From Anseranas semipalmata (taxonomy: Eukaryota; Chordata; Aves; Anseriformes; Anseranatidae): a DNA stretch of 64,000 nucleotides. The notes beneath the pieces were generated by a model that was not told the origin of the DNA, searched no databases, and saw only the letters and a program-made list of their open reading frames with translations. Location of the stretch: positions 728,594 to 792,593 of the forward strand of contig VXAA01004026.1 in NCBI GenBank assembly GCA_013399115.1, in the 5' to 3' direction. Made by a program: the position numbers and the translations under genes. Shown here piece after piece: positions 39,801-64,000 of the stretch; positions within the stretch are counted from its first letter, which is position 1; each line of letters opens with the position of its first letter.

Positions 39801-42324
39801 TCAGGTAGGATGCTCCAGCCTTGTAGAGGTACTTATTCTTCCTCCAAGACTTCCACCTAAAAGAGCAAGAGCCACAGATAGAGCAGCTTCCCCAAGTATG
39901 ACAACTTTAAGAGCTAATCTCTCCAAAAAGGGGGTAAAGACACATGCTATAGCTAGTGCTGTTTCTTTATCATCTTTCTGCAACAAATATTCCCCTCCTC
40001 AGCAGGAGGCATCATCAGTTTTAAAGTGTAGTTGACCAAAATTAATCACCTCCTACTCAGTCTAAGCCCATCGGTTTGCTTTCGGGACAGGTCCTGCCTG
40101 TGCTGTCTGGACAAGCTCTTTCACCCAGGATCACACATCGGTGTGCTGATGCCAAAGTCAGACAGAGCTCCAGAAACAAAACTGCTAACCCAGGAAAACA
40201 GAACACCACTGTAACTATAAAACTATCACAGATGGATTATATACAGAGTGAACAGGACTCTGGGCATTGCCTTTTCAGTTATCTGATTAAATATAAAAAT
40301 AAAAATAAGGAGACACCATTCTAAGGCTAAAAATGTTAAACACGTTTCACCCGAAGATGTGCATGTGTATATGCAGAAACTGTCAAGCAATCACAGTGGC
40401 CCAGAGGTTGTATACCTGCACCTCCCCATTCAGCAGTGCACCCAAAGCCTCATATGCGCTGTTATACTATGCCGGCTGCTACTGATTTCTGAACAGTTGC
40501 TCCCTTCAGGCAGTCCTTTTGGAGAGAGCAACTGCTCTGGGAGACAGCAAGGAATGGAGTTTGGGAATGCTAAACAAGCACTCACAATATATAAGTGATA
40601 GGGAAGAGGCAAAGGCACAGCAAGAGCAAAGGGACAGGTAAGGCACACATCAATCAATATTCTGATTTTGCATCACAGTTTAGGAGAGGAGCTTCTAGAG
40701 GTAGAACAGCAGTGCTTTAAATATCACCATGCTGAAGGAGATCAGAGGCACAAGCAGAGCAGCACATCCAGCAGATGCCAGAGACAAACCCTTCAAAGAA
40801 GTGTTAAAGAAACACTGTCAGGTATAATCATGCAAAAATCTGTCCACCAGGAAAGCTTATTTCTAATTTGCGTCCTGCATCCATCACAATGTTGTTGCAT
40901 CCATGAGGCCTTGTGGCCACTATGTGTGATCTGGTCAGGAGGTTGGAATTACTGTATCCCGGAGTTTAAGACTTCCTGTATGTGTGTATTGTTCTACCTT
41001 AACAGAGTATTTCAATTAAAATAAGCAGAACAGGACAGAATAACTATAAACAAGCAACCTCACATAACTACAGGGGGGACAATTAAGGGACAGAAGTGTA
41101 CTGCTAAGCCTCAAGACCAAGTATGGCAGCTACCAACAGCAGGAACGAACAAATTAAAAATAAAAACCTGCTAACGAGTTGTAAAGTCCATCACAAAGGT
41201 AAACTTTAAGTTACAGGGGATGCAGAGAAGGGAAAGATTTTGCTGAGAGTATTAATGAAGCTGGAACCTTGAGCAAGAAATGGTAAGCCTTAAAGAAAAA
41301 GCAAGAAAAAAGCTGGTTTATCACTTGAGATATGTTATCCAAAATGCTCCATTAACCAGAGCAAAATAATACTGTCAGAGCTCCCACAGGGAAAAGAATT
41401 GCAGAGCTGGGACACAAGAGCATGCTTCAGCGCACATTGCTTCCAGTGGCAGCCCTGCTCCTGACCGCTCCTCGACTGCCTCTTCGGCTGTGCCACTACA
41501 ACTGCTCGCACCATCGCACAGCTCTGGGACAGATGGACCGATCCCCCAGTCTGGAAAAACTGCTCCCGAGGGGTCCCATCGCCGCGGGTGGGAGGCAAGG
41601 AGGCTGGAAAGAGACGAGCATTCACTCAGCCCAGTGCCAGGAGAAGTGTTCGTCAAACGGGGCCCAGAAACTGGGTTGTCGTGGTAAGTTAAGGCTGCTC
41701 AGGGGGGGTGAGAGCCTGGACCCAGACTGATGGAAGAACCGGGGGGATCTCACTTGGAGGACTTTGCCAAGGGCTGGCAAAGGTTAGAGAGATTGGGCGA
41801 GCACAGCGATGGCCGGCTGGCCGGCCTGCTTCCACCAAAGAGCTCAACGTCACATGCTCTTTGCTCGTCCTAACAAAACCAGAGGGAAACCGGAGGGGAA
41901 AGGGACAGAGGCCAATCGGGGAAGAAACCAAGCAGCAGCGGGGGCATCAACACGCGGATTCGGCCAGGAACAATCCCCGCCAGCCAGCTGGGACCACGCA
42001 GCATCCCGGCTGCGTGCTCCGAGGGTCACCCTGAGGGCTGGGCGGGTGCCACTGGGGCTGAAGGATCCCACTCTCTGTCAACCCCCGGCTTGTCCATTAA
42101 CACCCCCGCTGCGCCATTTGCCCCGCTGCTTCCTCGGCCCGCTCGGGCTGAAGGGAAGAGGCCGGCCCCGCGGCGGGGCCCTGGCCGAGCCCCCGTTTTT
42201 TTTTTTTCGGGGTGCACACCGCGTTCCGGGGCTCCCGCTCGGCCCTCACCTGCGCGTCCCAGCGGCGCAGCTGGCTGTACCGAGCCTTGCCGAGCAGGAA
42301 GCCCTCCAGGCACAGGGAGTACAG
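12733..42324 (-). CDS. SNX31: SNX31, sorting nexin 31 (gene span; exon 1 with start codon missing)
   Basis: Gene-level entry; exons are listed separately. SNX31 is a PX-FERM sorting nexin, paralogue of SNX17, which binds NPxY/NxxY cargo tails (for example beta-integrins) at PI3P-rich endosomes and favours recycling. In mammals it is enriched in urothelium (family knowledge). Thirteen exons give 1,242 nt, 413 residues plus stop, with every GT-AG junction in phase. In visible residues: PX part 1-85 ([25 protein letters not shown]); FERM-like F1 and F2 from 86 to about 236; F3 at 237-362 ([27 protein letters not shown]); tail 363-413 ending EEDL. About 20 N-terminal residues are absent. The fit to human SNX31, as I recall it, is far closer than to SNX17 (for example [15 protein letters not shown]). 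PABPC1 lies immediately upstream, as in mammals. Confidence 0.95.
12829..15292 (-). other. SNX31: SNX31 intron 13
   Basis: 2.5 kb of A/T-rich intron with a T-run at 14,725-14,742 and an A14-G12 compound run at 15,205-15,230. No mobile element or RNA gene was recognised. Confidence 0.8.
15205..15230 (+). repeat. A14-G12 homopolymer pair
   Basis: Fourteen A followed directly by twelve G, 62 bp left of the donor end of SNX31 exon 13. Such runs are prone to sequencing error. Confidence 0.95.
15293..15352 (-). CDS. SNX31: SNX31 exon 13 (C-terminal tail)
   Basis: 60 nt, 20 codons: [20 protein letters not shown]. It is a polar, probably disordered linker similar in composition and length to the human exon. 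Acceptor is TATTTAG, donor CAG|GTTCGT. Confidence 0.85.
16171..17238 (+). mobile_element. CR1 LINE, 5'-truncated, with RT motifs and a sequence gap
   Basis: Non-LTR retrotransposon remnant, inactive. The plus frame from 16,194 carries reverse-transcriptase palm motifs: [25 protein letters not shown] and, at the catalytic box, FADN where active copies have FADD. After the N gap the ORF2 C-terminal part continues ([27 protein letters not shown]), but frameshifted around 16,815. The 3' end TGATCTTGGAGGTC and a short TGATCCTGTGATCT tail close the element. The 5' end is truncated, as usual for CR1. It lies in SNX31 intron 12 on the opposite strand. Confidence 0.95.
16667..16790. other. Assembly gap (124 N) inside CR1
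   Basis: It begins after the CR1 motif KFNKAK and ends at VQRRATK. The CR1 copy at 2.8 kb already has about 190 bp between its 5' break and VQRRATK, so 124 bases cannot hold the intact interval. Confidence 0.9.
17434..17511 (-). CDS. SNX31: SNX31 exon 12 (F3 C-terminal helix)
   Basis: 78 nt, 26 codons: [20 protein letters not shown], then [20 protein letters not shown] is identical to the human segment as recalled. Donor is ATG|GTAAGC. Confidence 0.96.
17512..18610 (-). other. SNX31: SNX31 intron 11
   Basis: 1.1 kb. Its one notable element is the AT-rich 17-bp tandem repeat at 18,331-18,428. Confidence 0.8.
18331..18428. repeat. AT-rich minisatellite, 17-bp unit
   Basis: ATTCATATATAATATAT-type units start at 18,346, 18,363 and 18,380, then a 19-bp-spaced unit at 18,399. 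Flanks are TA-rich. The units are near-palindromic and could form hairpins. Confidence 0.9.
18611..18706 (-). CDS. SNX31: SNX31 exon 11 (F3 lobe)
   Basis: 96 nt, 32 codons: [20 protein letters not shown], then [12 protein letters not shown]. It is the LEFRFEY and W-WIILYTKQ strand region of F3. Acceptor is TTTTTTCAG. Confidence 0.96.
18707..19201 (-). other. SNX31: SNX31 intron 10
   Basis: 495 bp with a purine-rich patch at 18,836-18,875; nothing else recognised. Confidence 0.8.
19202..19405 (-). CDS. SNX31: SNX31 exon 10 (F3 lobe)
   Basis: 204 nt, 68 codons, the longest exon. It contains [40 protein letters not shown] and RSWQVTFL. This is the PTB-like F3 lobe that binds NPxY cargo motifs in SNX17-family proteins. 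Acceptor is TGGTGCAG, donor GTAAGT. Confidence 0.97.
19626..19718 (-). CDS. SNX31: SNX31 exon 9 (F2 lobe)
   Basis: 93 nt, 31 codons, phase 0: [20 protein letters not shown], then [11 protein letters not shown]. AIQEVKxxWIKPSxxQxQxL is the family pattern. Acceptor is ATTTTAAG. Confidence 0.95.
19719..20243 (-). other. SNX31: SNX31 intron 8
   Basis: 525 bp of plain intron. Confidence 0.8.
20244..20313 (-). CDS. SNX31: SNX31 exon 8 (F2 lobe)
   Basis: 70 nt: the split Trp, then [20 protein letters not shown] and YMQ. It matches human YMAPSLDSVLMDCRVAVDLL as recalled. The short acceptor AAAAG has a weak pyrimidine tract, but phase and homology support it. Confidence 0.93.
20314..22226 (-). other. 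SNX31: SNX31 intron 7
   Basis: 1.9 kb; an A-rich tract near 21,570-21,600, otherwise nothing recognised. Confidence 0.8.
22227..22314 (-). CDS. SNX31: SNX31 exon 7 (F1/F2)
   Basis: 88 nt: [20 protein letters not shown], then LQCKLGIRK, plus two bases of a Trp codon. FELPYVSL is invariant between SNX17 and SNX31. Donor is GTGAGC. Confidence 0.96.
22968..23075 (+). mobile_element. MIR-like SINE core fossil
   Basis: GAAGACTGAAAAAAGC, then TAAGTGACTTATCAAGGTCA and CGCAGGGCAGCTG, follows the MIR core (GAAACTGAGGC, TTAAGTGACTTGCCCAAGGT, CACACAGC). It is diverged but in correct order; identification is from memory of the consensus. Confidence 0.6.
23606..23668 (+). mobile_element. CR1 LINE 3' end fragment
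   Basis: GGACTCGATGATCCTTATGG, then CCCTTCCAACTTGGGATATT and CTGTGATTCTATGA, is the standard 3' end of avian CR1. It matches the corresponding parts of the copies ending at 3,502 and 17,238. Confidence 0.88.
23817..23907 (-). CDS. SNX31: SNX31 exon 6 (F1 lobe)
   Basis: 91 nt: [20 protein letters not shown], then [10 protein letters not shown], ending in phase 1. [10 protein letters not shown] corresponds to GLCRELLGYF of human SNX31 as recalled. Acceptor is TTTTTAAAG, donor GTAAGC. Confidence 0.96.
24465..24496 (+). repeat. (TG)n/(TATG)n microsatellite
   Basis: An imperfect TG run with TATG interruptions, about 32 bp. Confidence 0.9.
24752..24967 (+). other. Unidentified 72-codon open stretch with protein-like composition
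   Basis: In the plus frame between TAG at 24,749 and TAA at 24,968 there are 72 codons. They include [31 protein letters not shown] and [15 protein letters not shown], an amphipathic, Leu/Trp/Glu-rich string resembling real helical protein. No start codon, Kozak context or convincing family match was found. It could be a fragment of an old pseudogene or retroelement, or chance; the opposite strand is also open. Confidence 0.15.
27253..27363 (-). CDS. SNX31: SNX31 exon 5 (FERM-like F1)
   Basis: 111 nt, 37 codons, phase 0: [20 protein letters not shown], then [25 protein letters not shown] and TSDTAERIL match the start of the ubiquitin-like F1 lobe. Acceptor is CTAACAG. Confidence 0.96.
27364..36165 (-). 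other. SNX31: SNX31 intron 4
   Basis: 8.8 kb, the largest SNX31 intron. No exon, RNA gene or clear mobile element was recognised on either strand; only short A-runs (for example around 27,530-27,560 and 31,261-31,276). GC-richer patches near 29.4-30.0 and 32.5-33.1 kb carry only chance open frames. Confidence 0.7.
36166..36230 (-). CDS. SNX31: SNX31 exon 4 (end of PX domain)
   Basis: 65 nt. With the split Val codon it reads [20 protein letters not shown] then QQ. It matches human VTMDPNVLRSDVFVEF as recalled. Donor is CAG|GTAAGT. Confidence 0.95.
36231..37341 (-). other. SNX31: SNX31 intron 3
   Basis: 1.1 kb; no recognised element beyond short G and T runs near 36,670-36,710. Confidence 0.8.
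37342..37456 (-). CDS. SNX31: SNX31 exon 3 (PX domain)
   Basis: 115 nt: [20 protein letters not shown], then [18 protein letters not shown]. The FPPK and ERRxQLExYLQ motifs are the PX phosphoinositide-binding region. Donor is GTAAGC; it ends in phase 1. Confidence 0.96.
37921..37978. repeat. 29-bp tandem duplication, two copies
   Basis: Units at 37,921-37,949 and 37,950-37,978, starting TCTTACTATAACATAAGAC, differ by one base (CGG versus CAG). Confidence 0.9.
38725..38925 (+). mobile_element. MIR-like SINE fossil
   Basis: The order of recognisable MIR blocks is preserved: a GAGTGCTTTTTATCTTCAAAG start, an ATTATCTCTGCTCTACAGG block (MIR: TTATCCCCATTTTACAG), an AAAGTGAGGAGATAGAG block, then GGAGCC-type 3' words. 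It is diverged, and identification is from memory of the MIR consensus. Confidence 0.5.
39285..39307 (+). repeat. (CCA)n microsatellite
   Basis: About 7.7 perfect CCA units in SNX31 intron 2. Confidence 0.95.
42250..42324 (-). CDS. SNX31: SNX31 exon 2 (PX domain)
   Basis: 75 nt, 25 codons: [20 protein letters not shown] then RWDAQ. Acceptor is TGCTTGCAG, donor CAG|GTGAGG. RYSQL is the conserved PX segment also present in SNX17 and human SNX31. The codon ATG at the -1 position of a longer frame is not the start, because it spans the acceptor. Confidence 0.93.
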
Positions 42325-42377
42325 CTGCAAGCACAGCGCCGTCAGAGCCGCGACCGAGCCCGCCGGCCCCCCGCCTC

Positions 42378-42453
42378 NNNNNNNNNNNNNNNNNNNNNNN
42401 NNNNNNNNNNNNNNNNNNNNNNNNNNNNNNNNNNNNNNNNNNNNNNNNNNNNN
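42378..42453. other. Assembly gap (76 N), likely site of SNX31 exon 1
   Basis: 76 undetermined bases inside a very GC-rich stretch, 54 bp upstream of SNX31 exon 2. The family's first coding exon is about 60 nt and should lie just upstream. No suitable ATG-bearing exon is visible on either side of the gap, so exon 1 is probably here; the gap length may itself be wrong. Confidence 0.6.
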
Positions 42454-45400
42454 GGCGGCACCAGGGGGCGCCGCCGGGGAGCGCGGGGCTCGGCGGGCTG
42501 TGGGGCGGGCACGGGCCCCGGCGTCGCTTCGAGGAGCCGTGAGGGAGCCCGGCTGAGGGGCAGGGCTGGCGCCGGCCCGGGGGCGGGCAGGAGGGCCTCG
42601 TTACGGCCAGGGGTGAAGTGGGGGGGAAATTAAAGGTTAATGAGCGTCAGGCGGTGCTCGCGGGGAAAGCTTCGCCCATGCCCGCCACGGGGCCTGGAAA
42701 CCTGGGGCCAAATGCATAACGGGGTGAAAAGCAGGTTCATCTCTGTCCTGGGACTTTTATCTGTCGCTAATTACCAGACATTAAGGGTAAAGGCAGTTTC
42801 ACTCGCCCTATATCCTAACTCTGTCTTCAGTGTATTTCTGGTACTACTGAGGAAAAGGCCCTTTTTGTGTGAATCACCATGGAAGTGTTCGTAGCCTTAC
42901 GCAAGCAGTGCTTCTGGAGACACAAAACGAGTTAATCAACATGGCAGTAATGCAGCTGAAACCCTGCTCCTGCTAATTGGTGCCTGATATAAACACAGTA
43001 CTTTGGTTTCACCAAGAAGCTGTTTGTAAGAGGAAAAAAATTATTTTGGAAAGGCTATGATTCATTCAATGACCTGAGGAAAACCCCTTCCCAGCGGAAC
43101 AAGGTTTATACGTATTTTTCACAAAGTAGAATGAACTGTGGAAATTCTAGAGAAAATGGAGAAGAGTAAGGCAAATAACATTGTGTAACATGTTTGATAA
43201 CTTGATTTGTTTTTCTCCTTCATCTGTGCAGCCAAATATAACCAGTCTGACAACTTCTGGAGCACCCACGCAACCGCCCTCTTACAAAGCCAGCTTTGCA
43301 GATGCCGGTGTCACAGCTGCCCCGTTGTACCTGGAGATGAGGCACCCACAACTTGGGGAGCTCTGGAAGAGTTCTCCTTCCCCTCTTGGGCAAGACCCCT
43401 GTGTGCATCCTCATTCATATCCCAAGCCACTTTGGAAATCCACATCTCCACCTGGGAGGCAAGGTAGCTGTGTAACGAGTTTGATGGAAAAATGTAAGGC
43501 ATAGGCAGACAGAGGAAAGATTTATATTCCAGGCCATGGGCTGGAATTTTCCACTTCTGCTGTCATTCTAGGTCAATGGTCTCTGCCCATCTGCATGAAT
43601 CTGGTTCCTCTCTGGAAAACCACAGGAGGGGAAACCAAGATACCTTTGGTGGCAAATCTCTCTAACAGTGGCAAAAGACAGGGTTAAGCAAGTTTCTACT
43701 TACAGGTGTGACAACGCAATATGTTTAGGGCCCACTTTTGATGCTGTAATCTCTGTTTTATGTCATCTACTGACTTCAGGTTTAACCTAGAACACGTGTA
43801 ACCCACGGTCCTTGTCAATGCAATGTGATACAACCAGTTAACCTGCCCAGGGCATCATTTTTATTTTCAGAGTGCTCAGATATCACATGGAACACTTCAA
43901 AGTGTGCTCAGAGCTATCAAAAAACTACGTATCTCTGGGCAGCTAGAGCCAGCTGGAATGTGATTTGATTAGGGATATTTCTTTAGCAGGTTATGTGGGG
44001 AGTAGGAGACTATTTGGCATAGATATACTGCTCTTAGCACATAATGCACAACAGGCCCATTATGTTGGCCAAGCTTATCATTTCCTTTTTTTCTTAACGA
44101 TTACATTCAATCCCAATTCAACAAGTGAGAAATCTAAGAAATGTTTCAAATTATTTTATTTTTGAAAAATATTCTTTCCTTTGTTCTTGTTGCCCAACTT
44201 CTTGAAAGGGTGCTTCAACTACACGTGTACCTTGCGGTCTTAGCCGAAAACATTTGTTTCAAAATTGTATTCAACTGCTGCATCCTAAGGATTTGTAACC
44301 CTGCCAGCTGCATTTTCATTTGGATACCACTAATATCTGTCATTATTAACCACATCCTATAGAAGGTAAGATGGACTAAAAGCTTTCCTTCACAGAGGTA
44401 GTTGTAGTGCATGGACCAGCAGTTGTCTAAGTGATGGCAGTTTTGCTGCTGGGGTGCTGAAGTCTCTGCCTGCCTTGTTGAGGAATCGTATCTTGATTTC
44501 TTTTTCTTTCTTTCTTTTTTTTTTTTGTGTATGCTCCTCCTTCTGTCATGTTGATTGAAAAAAAAACTATGAAGAAGGGAGGCAGTGAGTGAGATACAGA
44601 GGCATGGCTCAGAAGAGACAGGATCCCAAATGCAAATTGCCAGCCAGTGGGAGTAATGTGTAGAAGGATTTCCCCAGGCTTCAAGTCTTGACATGAAAAT
44701 AGAGAGGTCTTGTATCTAGACTGATTCCCTTTGCTAGTATTGGAGTTGCACATCCTTTTTAAGTCAGCATGCTGCCTTTGAGACTCCATCAAAGACCTGA
44801 AGCATTTCCAAAAAAGACTTTGTAGCCTTCCTCTGACTTTTCACTGCAAAGGTGTGACGATGCTCTAAGTATGATGGTGCTCTTGCCATGATGCTGATGA
44901 GGCAGCTGACTAATTGATGTAATGGAACTTAAGATGTGGCATTCCTCTTTGTAAGGAAATGACAAGTTGATCAAAAAGAAAATGGGAAGGAAACAAGACA
45001 AACAGGTCAGTTTAATTCAAAGTGTCCACTTACATCATAAAAAGTAATCTGAGAGAACTGAGACCTTTTTGAGAGTAGCCTTTGATTTCAGCCAATACAG
45101 GCCAGCGCTGTGAACTGAGGTGGCATTTCTAACCTTGAATTGCCTCCTAAAGGCCCATTCTGGACAACTCATGTACATGGGGAGCTGCCAGGGTTCACTC
45201 ATGCAGTAACAAGTTTAAACTACTGCAGCGGGGAGTGAGAACATTGCTAGCATTAGGGGAGCAACTCCAATGGAAAGATCAATCACAGAAATGGAGCTTC
45301 CCACTTAATCCCAAGTAGCATGGTCAGAACTGCTGGTGATGGAGAGCCTTGCCCCATACCTGCAAGACATACCTACAAAAGCTCAGTGAATTGTGGTCCT

Positions 45401-48400
45401 AAGGACAGGACTGTGGTTCTCTAACACATCAGTTTGGACAACTCTTCAACCCATTGAGAATGCATAAATCCCCCCCCCCATTATTCCAAGCAGAAACATA
45501 TCTATTAGATGTAGAATTCAGGAAGCCCTGTTGCTAGGAATCCTAATCTAAAACATTAAGTGACCATCTTTCAACATCCTGTTGTCCGCAGCAATTATTA
45601 ACAATGCTCCTGAGAAGGAAGTGCATTTAAGTAGAAGGACTGAAGATCTCATTTGTTTATTCAAGAGCAGGTACATAACCAATGTAAACAGGCAACTAAC
45701 AACACTGCCTGACGCAGGAACATCTTGATTTGTACCGCCTTGTCCTCTCCTCCCCCAACATGCAGTGAAATCCCAATTTCCTGCACTTCTGTAGAGCAGC
45801 AAAGGCAATGTGTGCAATCCAAATTACCTCTGTACCAAACCTTTGATTTAGTTGCACATAAAGACACATTCTGCTTGGGAAAGCTGATGGTGAATATAGT
45901 ATCATTTAATCAAATCACCATTCATTTCTAGAGCAGGCTTTTGGCCACTGCTAAATTCTGAAGTGTTTGCTATGGTTAGAGGATGGAAGATGGAGAAGGA
46001 ATGAAAGAATGAAATACCAGAGAATTCAGCAAAATCAGCTTAGCACTGAGCAGTTGTAGGACTGTATAGAGGATCAGCATAAGCCTCTGACACATGCTAT
46101 GAGGGAATGTGTGGCAAAAGGAAGTGACTGCCAATTAGGCTGCAGTTAACCCAAGGGAACAACAGTGCTCTACCTCTATCGAGTAAATCAACTCTTCTGT
46201 GTGGTGAATTGTTTAAATTTAACAGTTGTACTCTAATGATACACTGATAGAGGCTCTAACAAAACATAGTTCACTTTCTCTAAGAAAAAAAAAAAAGATC
46301 AAATAGAAGATACTGATTAAATGTCTGTGATATACAGTGAGGAATTGCCATGTAATCAAGAGTGGGATGAAAAAAACCAACAGACACAGAGTTTCATTTC
46401 CTTAAGTCTTCATAACCTCAGAAGAATTGCCTCACTCTATTTCCTTCTACCGCAGAAACTACCTAGTATTTCAGGCTGGTACAAATACTAGTGCTTGACA
46501 CACCCACAAAATCCTTGTACAAAGCTAGAAGAACTCTTTCCCTCCTTTTGCTGTTTCCCCATACACAAGAGGTTAAATAACTTTCATATTCTTACAAAAC
46601 ACACACAAAAAAAATAGTTTGGTTAACTCCTGCAGACTCACTGAAGTCACATTACCTCTTATCTGGGGAAAGAAGAACTGAAGTGGGCTCCTAAGTTTCC
46701 TGCTAGGGCCCTGAAACTCCTGCATATAGTTTGGTCTCTAGGTCCATACCTTTAACATCATCCAATTCTTCAACATTTTTATCATGTGCTAAGGATTTTT
46801 AGTTTTTAAAACTGCCTCCAAAGCTATAATATTTTTATAGTTGACATTACATAAAATCATGCATTCAACATCTTATCATACACATTTTGTTTGAACTGCC
46901 TACTTTGCAGGATTTACCATCCAATTTCAAAAATTCTTAATTGCAGTCACACACTTCAGCAAGACTGGAAACTAAAGGCTAACCCAATCTGCCTCCATCA
47001 GGACAGGACTGAACATAAGAAATGTACAAGCTTACCCTAACATCTCTTTAGTTAAGTGGGGGATAGAGGATTCATTTATGCCAGACCAACTCTCTATGCT
47101 ATGCTTATTTCTCAAATCCACTTAAAAAAAAAAAAAAAAAAAAAACCATTCTCAGGATCTCTGAACTAGGGGAAAAAATAAAGCCTGAGTGTGGGGACAG
47201 GATGCACACGACAGAAAGCATATTGTAGGGCTTTAAGATTACAGCAATAGATCCAGAAAACACTGGCCTCCTCCTCCATAAAACAGATTTCAGATAGCCT
47301 TCTACAAAGAACTCACTAGCCCCTTCTGCGATTCTGCAGCAATCGTATCCCTTTAAAGACAACCCCTGGAGCCCAATGGGTTGCAGTGTTTAAGGGTCAT
47401 GCTCTCCTCCCTGAGTAGATCTTTTTAAAACAAAGATGCCGACTTTGCTACTTCCTTTCTCCCCCTACTTTATCACTTCTGCTTAAGCAGATTACAGAGC
47501 TAACTGTGAGCAAAACTGGGCAGATAATGCCTCTCATTCTGCAAGTCTGCAGAAAGTACAGCCTTAAAGGTAGGGGAAAGAAAGCAAGGCAGCAGCTGTA
47601 GGATAACCCATCTGTAGATGGACAACTTCAGCATATCTGTTAACTTACACAGTGAAAGAAGTTTATATTGCATCAAAGGCTCTTGTTACTCTAGGTGGCT
47701 GATTATACATTTAACTTCCTGCAAAACTCTTGACCTCAGTAAGGTCCTGTAACAAGTTAAAGGCAGTATAAACTAGTATTTTTTTTTTCCCTTCAGTTTT
47801 GCCATCTTTGGTCATTTACTTGGCCGTTTTTTGGTGCACAACACACAGGCTGACCCGCAGGTCTTATGAGGCCTGTCTGAAGACACAATTATTTCTTTGT
47901 TATTATACAACAGATCAGATTGAGATCAAGCATCAATATAAAGCCCACCCCTTCAATTCTATTTTTAAAATGACAAATATAAGGATGAACCAAGAAAGTA
48001 ACATTTTACAAGAAGCAGATTCCTTGAGCCAGTTTAACTGCTAGTATTATTTCACCATTCACAAATTCATTAAAAATAGCAAATTTTGTGTAAGCTCACT
48101 GTACTGAAAGATAATGAAAATTCCTTTTGCTAGCTGTTTCAAAGTTGCCTTTGACAAAGGATTTGTTCACTATATTAAGAAAAAGCAAAATGTAGCAAAG
48201 TTAAAATTAAACAGTAGCCATTCAGCTGTGTTAGAGAACACAGCATTAGCAATATTCAAGGCAGGATTAAGCAGTCCTGTCCACAGGACTTTTACTGTAT
48301 AATCTTTTGGTTAATACGCATTTTAATACGTTGCCACCCAAACCTTTTTGTTCTAGGAAGCCTTCTGTTCATATCTTCACAGCAGTATAATCTTACAACA

Positions 48401-48899
48401 CTACTGCAGACAATCCTTGCTCATTCACCTGTACCCATACTGCTCTGCCTCCATCTCAGCTACAGTGAAGTTATTTTCATGTTCAGGGTTAATTCCAAAG
48501 AAACAGCAGGTGACCTCCATGGAGGTTGTTCCTTCCACCAAAACGCGTGAGAACGAGCAGCATGCAAGTGCCAAATGTGTTGGTGTGCTATGCAGTTCCA
48601 ACACAGGCCTTTTATAGTAACATTTCTTACCGATCATCTCAAGGTACGGTATTTAAAGGTCTACTTCTAATCAGACACTGACAAGAGCCCAGACATCATG
48701 CTATTAAGGATTTAAAACCCAGATGTGGACCTAGCTGCTCTTTTTGTTTAATGCCTAAGTTTATATTATCAGTCACAGGTGGTTAAATGTAGGCTAATCT
48801 GCCAAACTGCTAAAACATAATATTAAATTGGATTCTAACTTGGTATTCTGAAAAGACCACCTTATCAGAAGTACACCGTACAAAAAACTATGACAAGTA
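42454..48899. other. Intergenic region between PABPC1 3' end and SNX31 promoter
   Basis: About 6.4 kb without a recognised gene. It holds the outer part of the SNX31 CpG island (to about 42,640), a pyrimidine-rich tract near 44,495-44,527, an A22 run at 47,124-47,145, and an open frame at 43,181-43,504 of unknown meaning. No LTR, LINE or RNA gene was recognised. Confidence 0.7.
47124..47145 (+). repeat. A22 homopolymer
   Basis: Uninterrupted run of A in the intergenic region. The flanks do not show an obvious processed pseudogene or SINE body. Confidence 0.9.

Positions 48900-64000
<15,101 letters not shown>

Larger units (their letters stand above)
37457..42249 (-). other. SNX31: SNX31 intron 2
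   Basis: 4.8 kb. It holds a MIR-like fossil (38,725-38,925), a 29-bp tandem duplication (37,921-37,978), a CCA microsatellite (39,285-39,307), and the inner part of the CpG island at its right end. Long frames near 39.3-39.9 and 41.4-42.0 kb are G/C-driven. Confidence 0.8.
41900..42640 (-). promoter_or_regulatory. SNX31: CpG island, putative SNX31 promoter
   Basis: Dense CG dinucleotides and G/C runs cover both sides of the 76-N gap and exon 2, in contrast to the A/T-rich surroundings. A promoter-associated CpG island at the 5' end of SNX31 is the simplest reading. No TATA box was assigned. Confidence 0.65.

Noticed and set aside
41809..42633. 274-codon plus-strand frame across the SNX31 CpG island
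   Set aside because: It runs through 76 N and antisense to real SNX31 exon 2; the openness is due to GC content.
47124..47145. A22 run as a sign of a processed pseudogene or SINE
   Set aside because: No retrocopy body or target-site duplication could be found on either side.

Overview
The window is vertebrate nuclear DNA, almost certainly from a bird. Genes are split into exons with GT-AG junctions. The recent interspersed repeats are CR1 LINEs, two of them ending in the short ATTCTGTG-type tail typical of avian CR1. Two CpG islands mark promoters, and runs of N show a draft assembly. There are no operons, CRISPR arrays or other prokaryotic features. Species cannot be fixed from the sequence alone.

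Layout: both recognised protein genes lie on the minus strand, so they read right to left. From about 48,900 to beyond the right edge is PABPC1 (cytoplasmic poly(A)-binding protein 1). Thirteen coding exons (2-14) and a separate 3' UTR exon (15) are present; exon 1, with the start codon and most of RRM1, lies to the right of base 64,000. From 42,324 down to 12,733 is SNX31 (sorting nexin 31). Exons 2-14 were reconstructed with every junction in phase (1,242 nt, 413 residues plus stop). Exon 1 and the start codon are missing and most likely fall in the 76-N gap at 42,378-42,453, inside the promoter CpG island. Left of 12.7 kb, a second CpG island at about 11.33-11.91 kb carries a minus-strand splice donor. 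By the conserved vertebrate order PABPC1-SNX31-ANKRD46 it is probably the promoter and non-coding first exon of ANKRD46, with 1-11.7 kb as its first intron; no ANKRD46 coding exon was seen.

Repeats: a CR1 3' end at 2.83-3.50 kb; a longer CR1 with reverse-transcriptase motifs at 16.17-17.24 kb, broken by a 124-N gap; shorter CR1 tails at 6.2, 23.6 and 54.3 kb; three much older CR1 reverse-transcriptase fossils on the minus strand (7.2-7.65, 8.23-8.49 and 10.9-11.28 kb); MIR-like SINE fossils; and simple repeats. A 440-bp segment in PABPC1 intron 10 occurs twice in tandem, separated by one N, and looks like an assembly error.

The two genes work in different pathways: PABPC1 in mRNA poly(A)-tail binding and translation, SNX31 in endosomal cargo recycling. 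I found no convincing new biological system. The points most worth checking are the assembly errors, the missing SNX31 start, the PABPC1 3' end layout, the fossil RT elements and a few unexplained open or GC-rich stretches.
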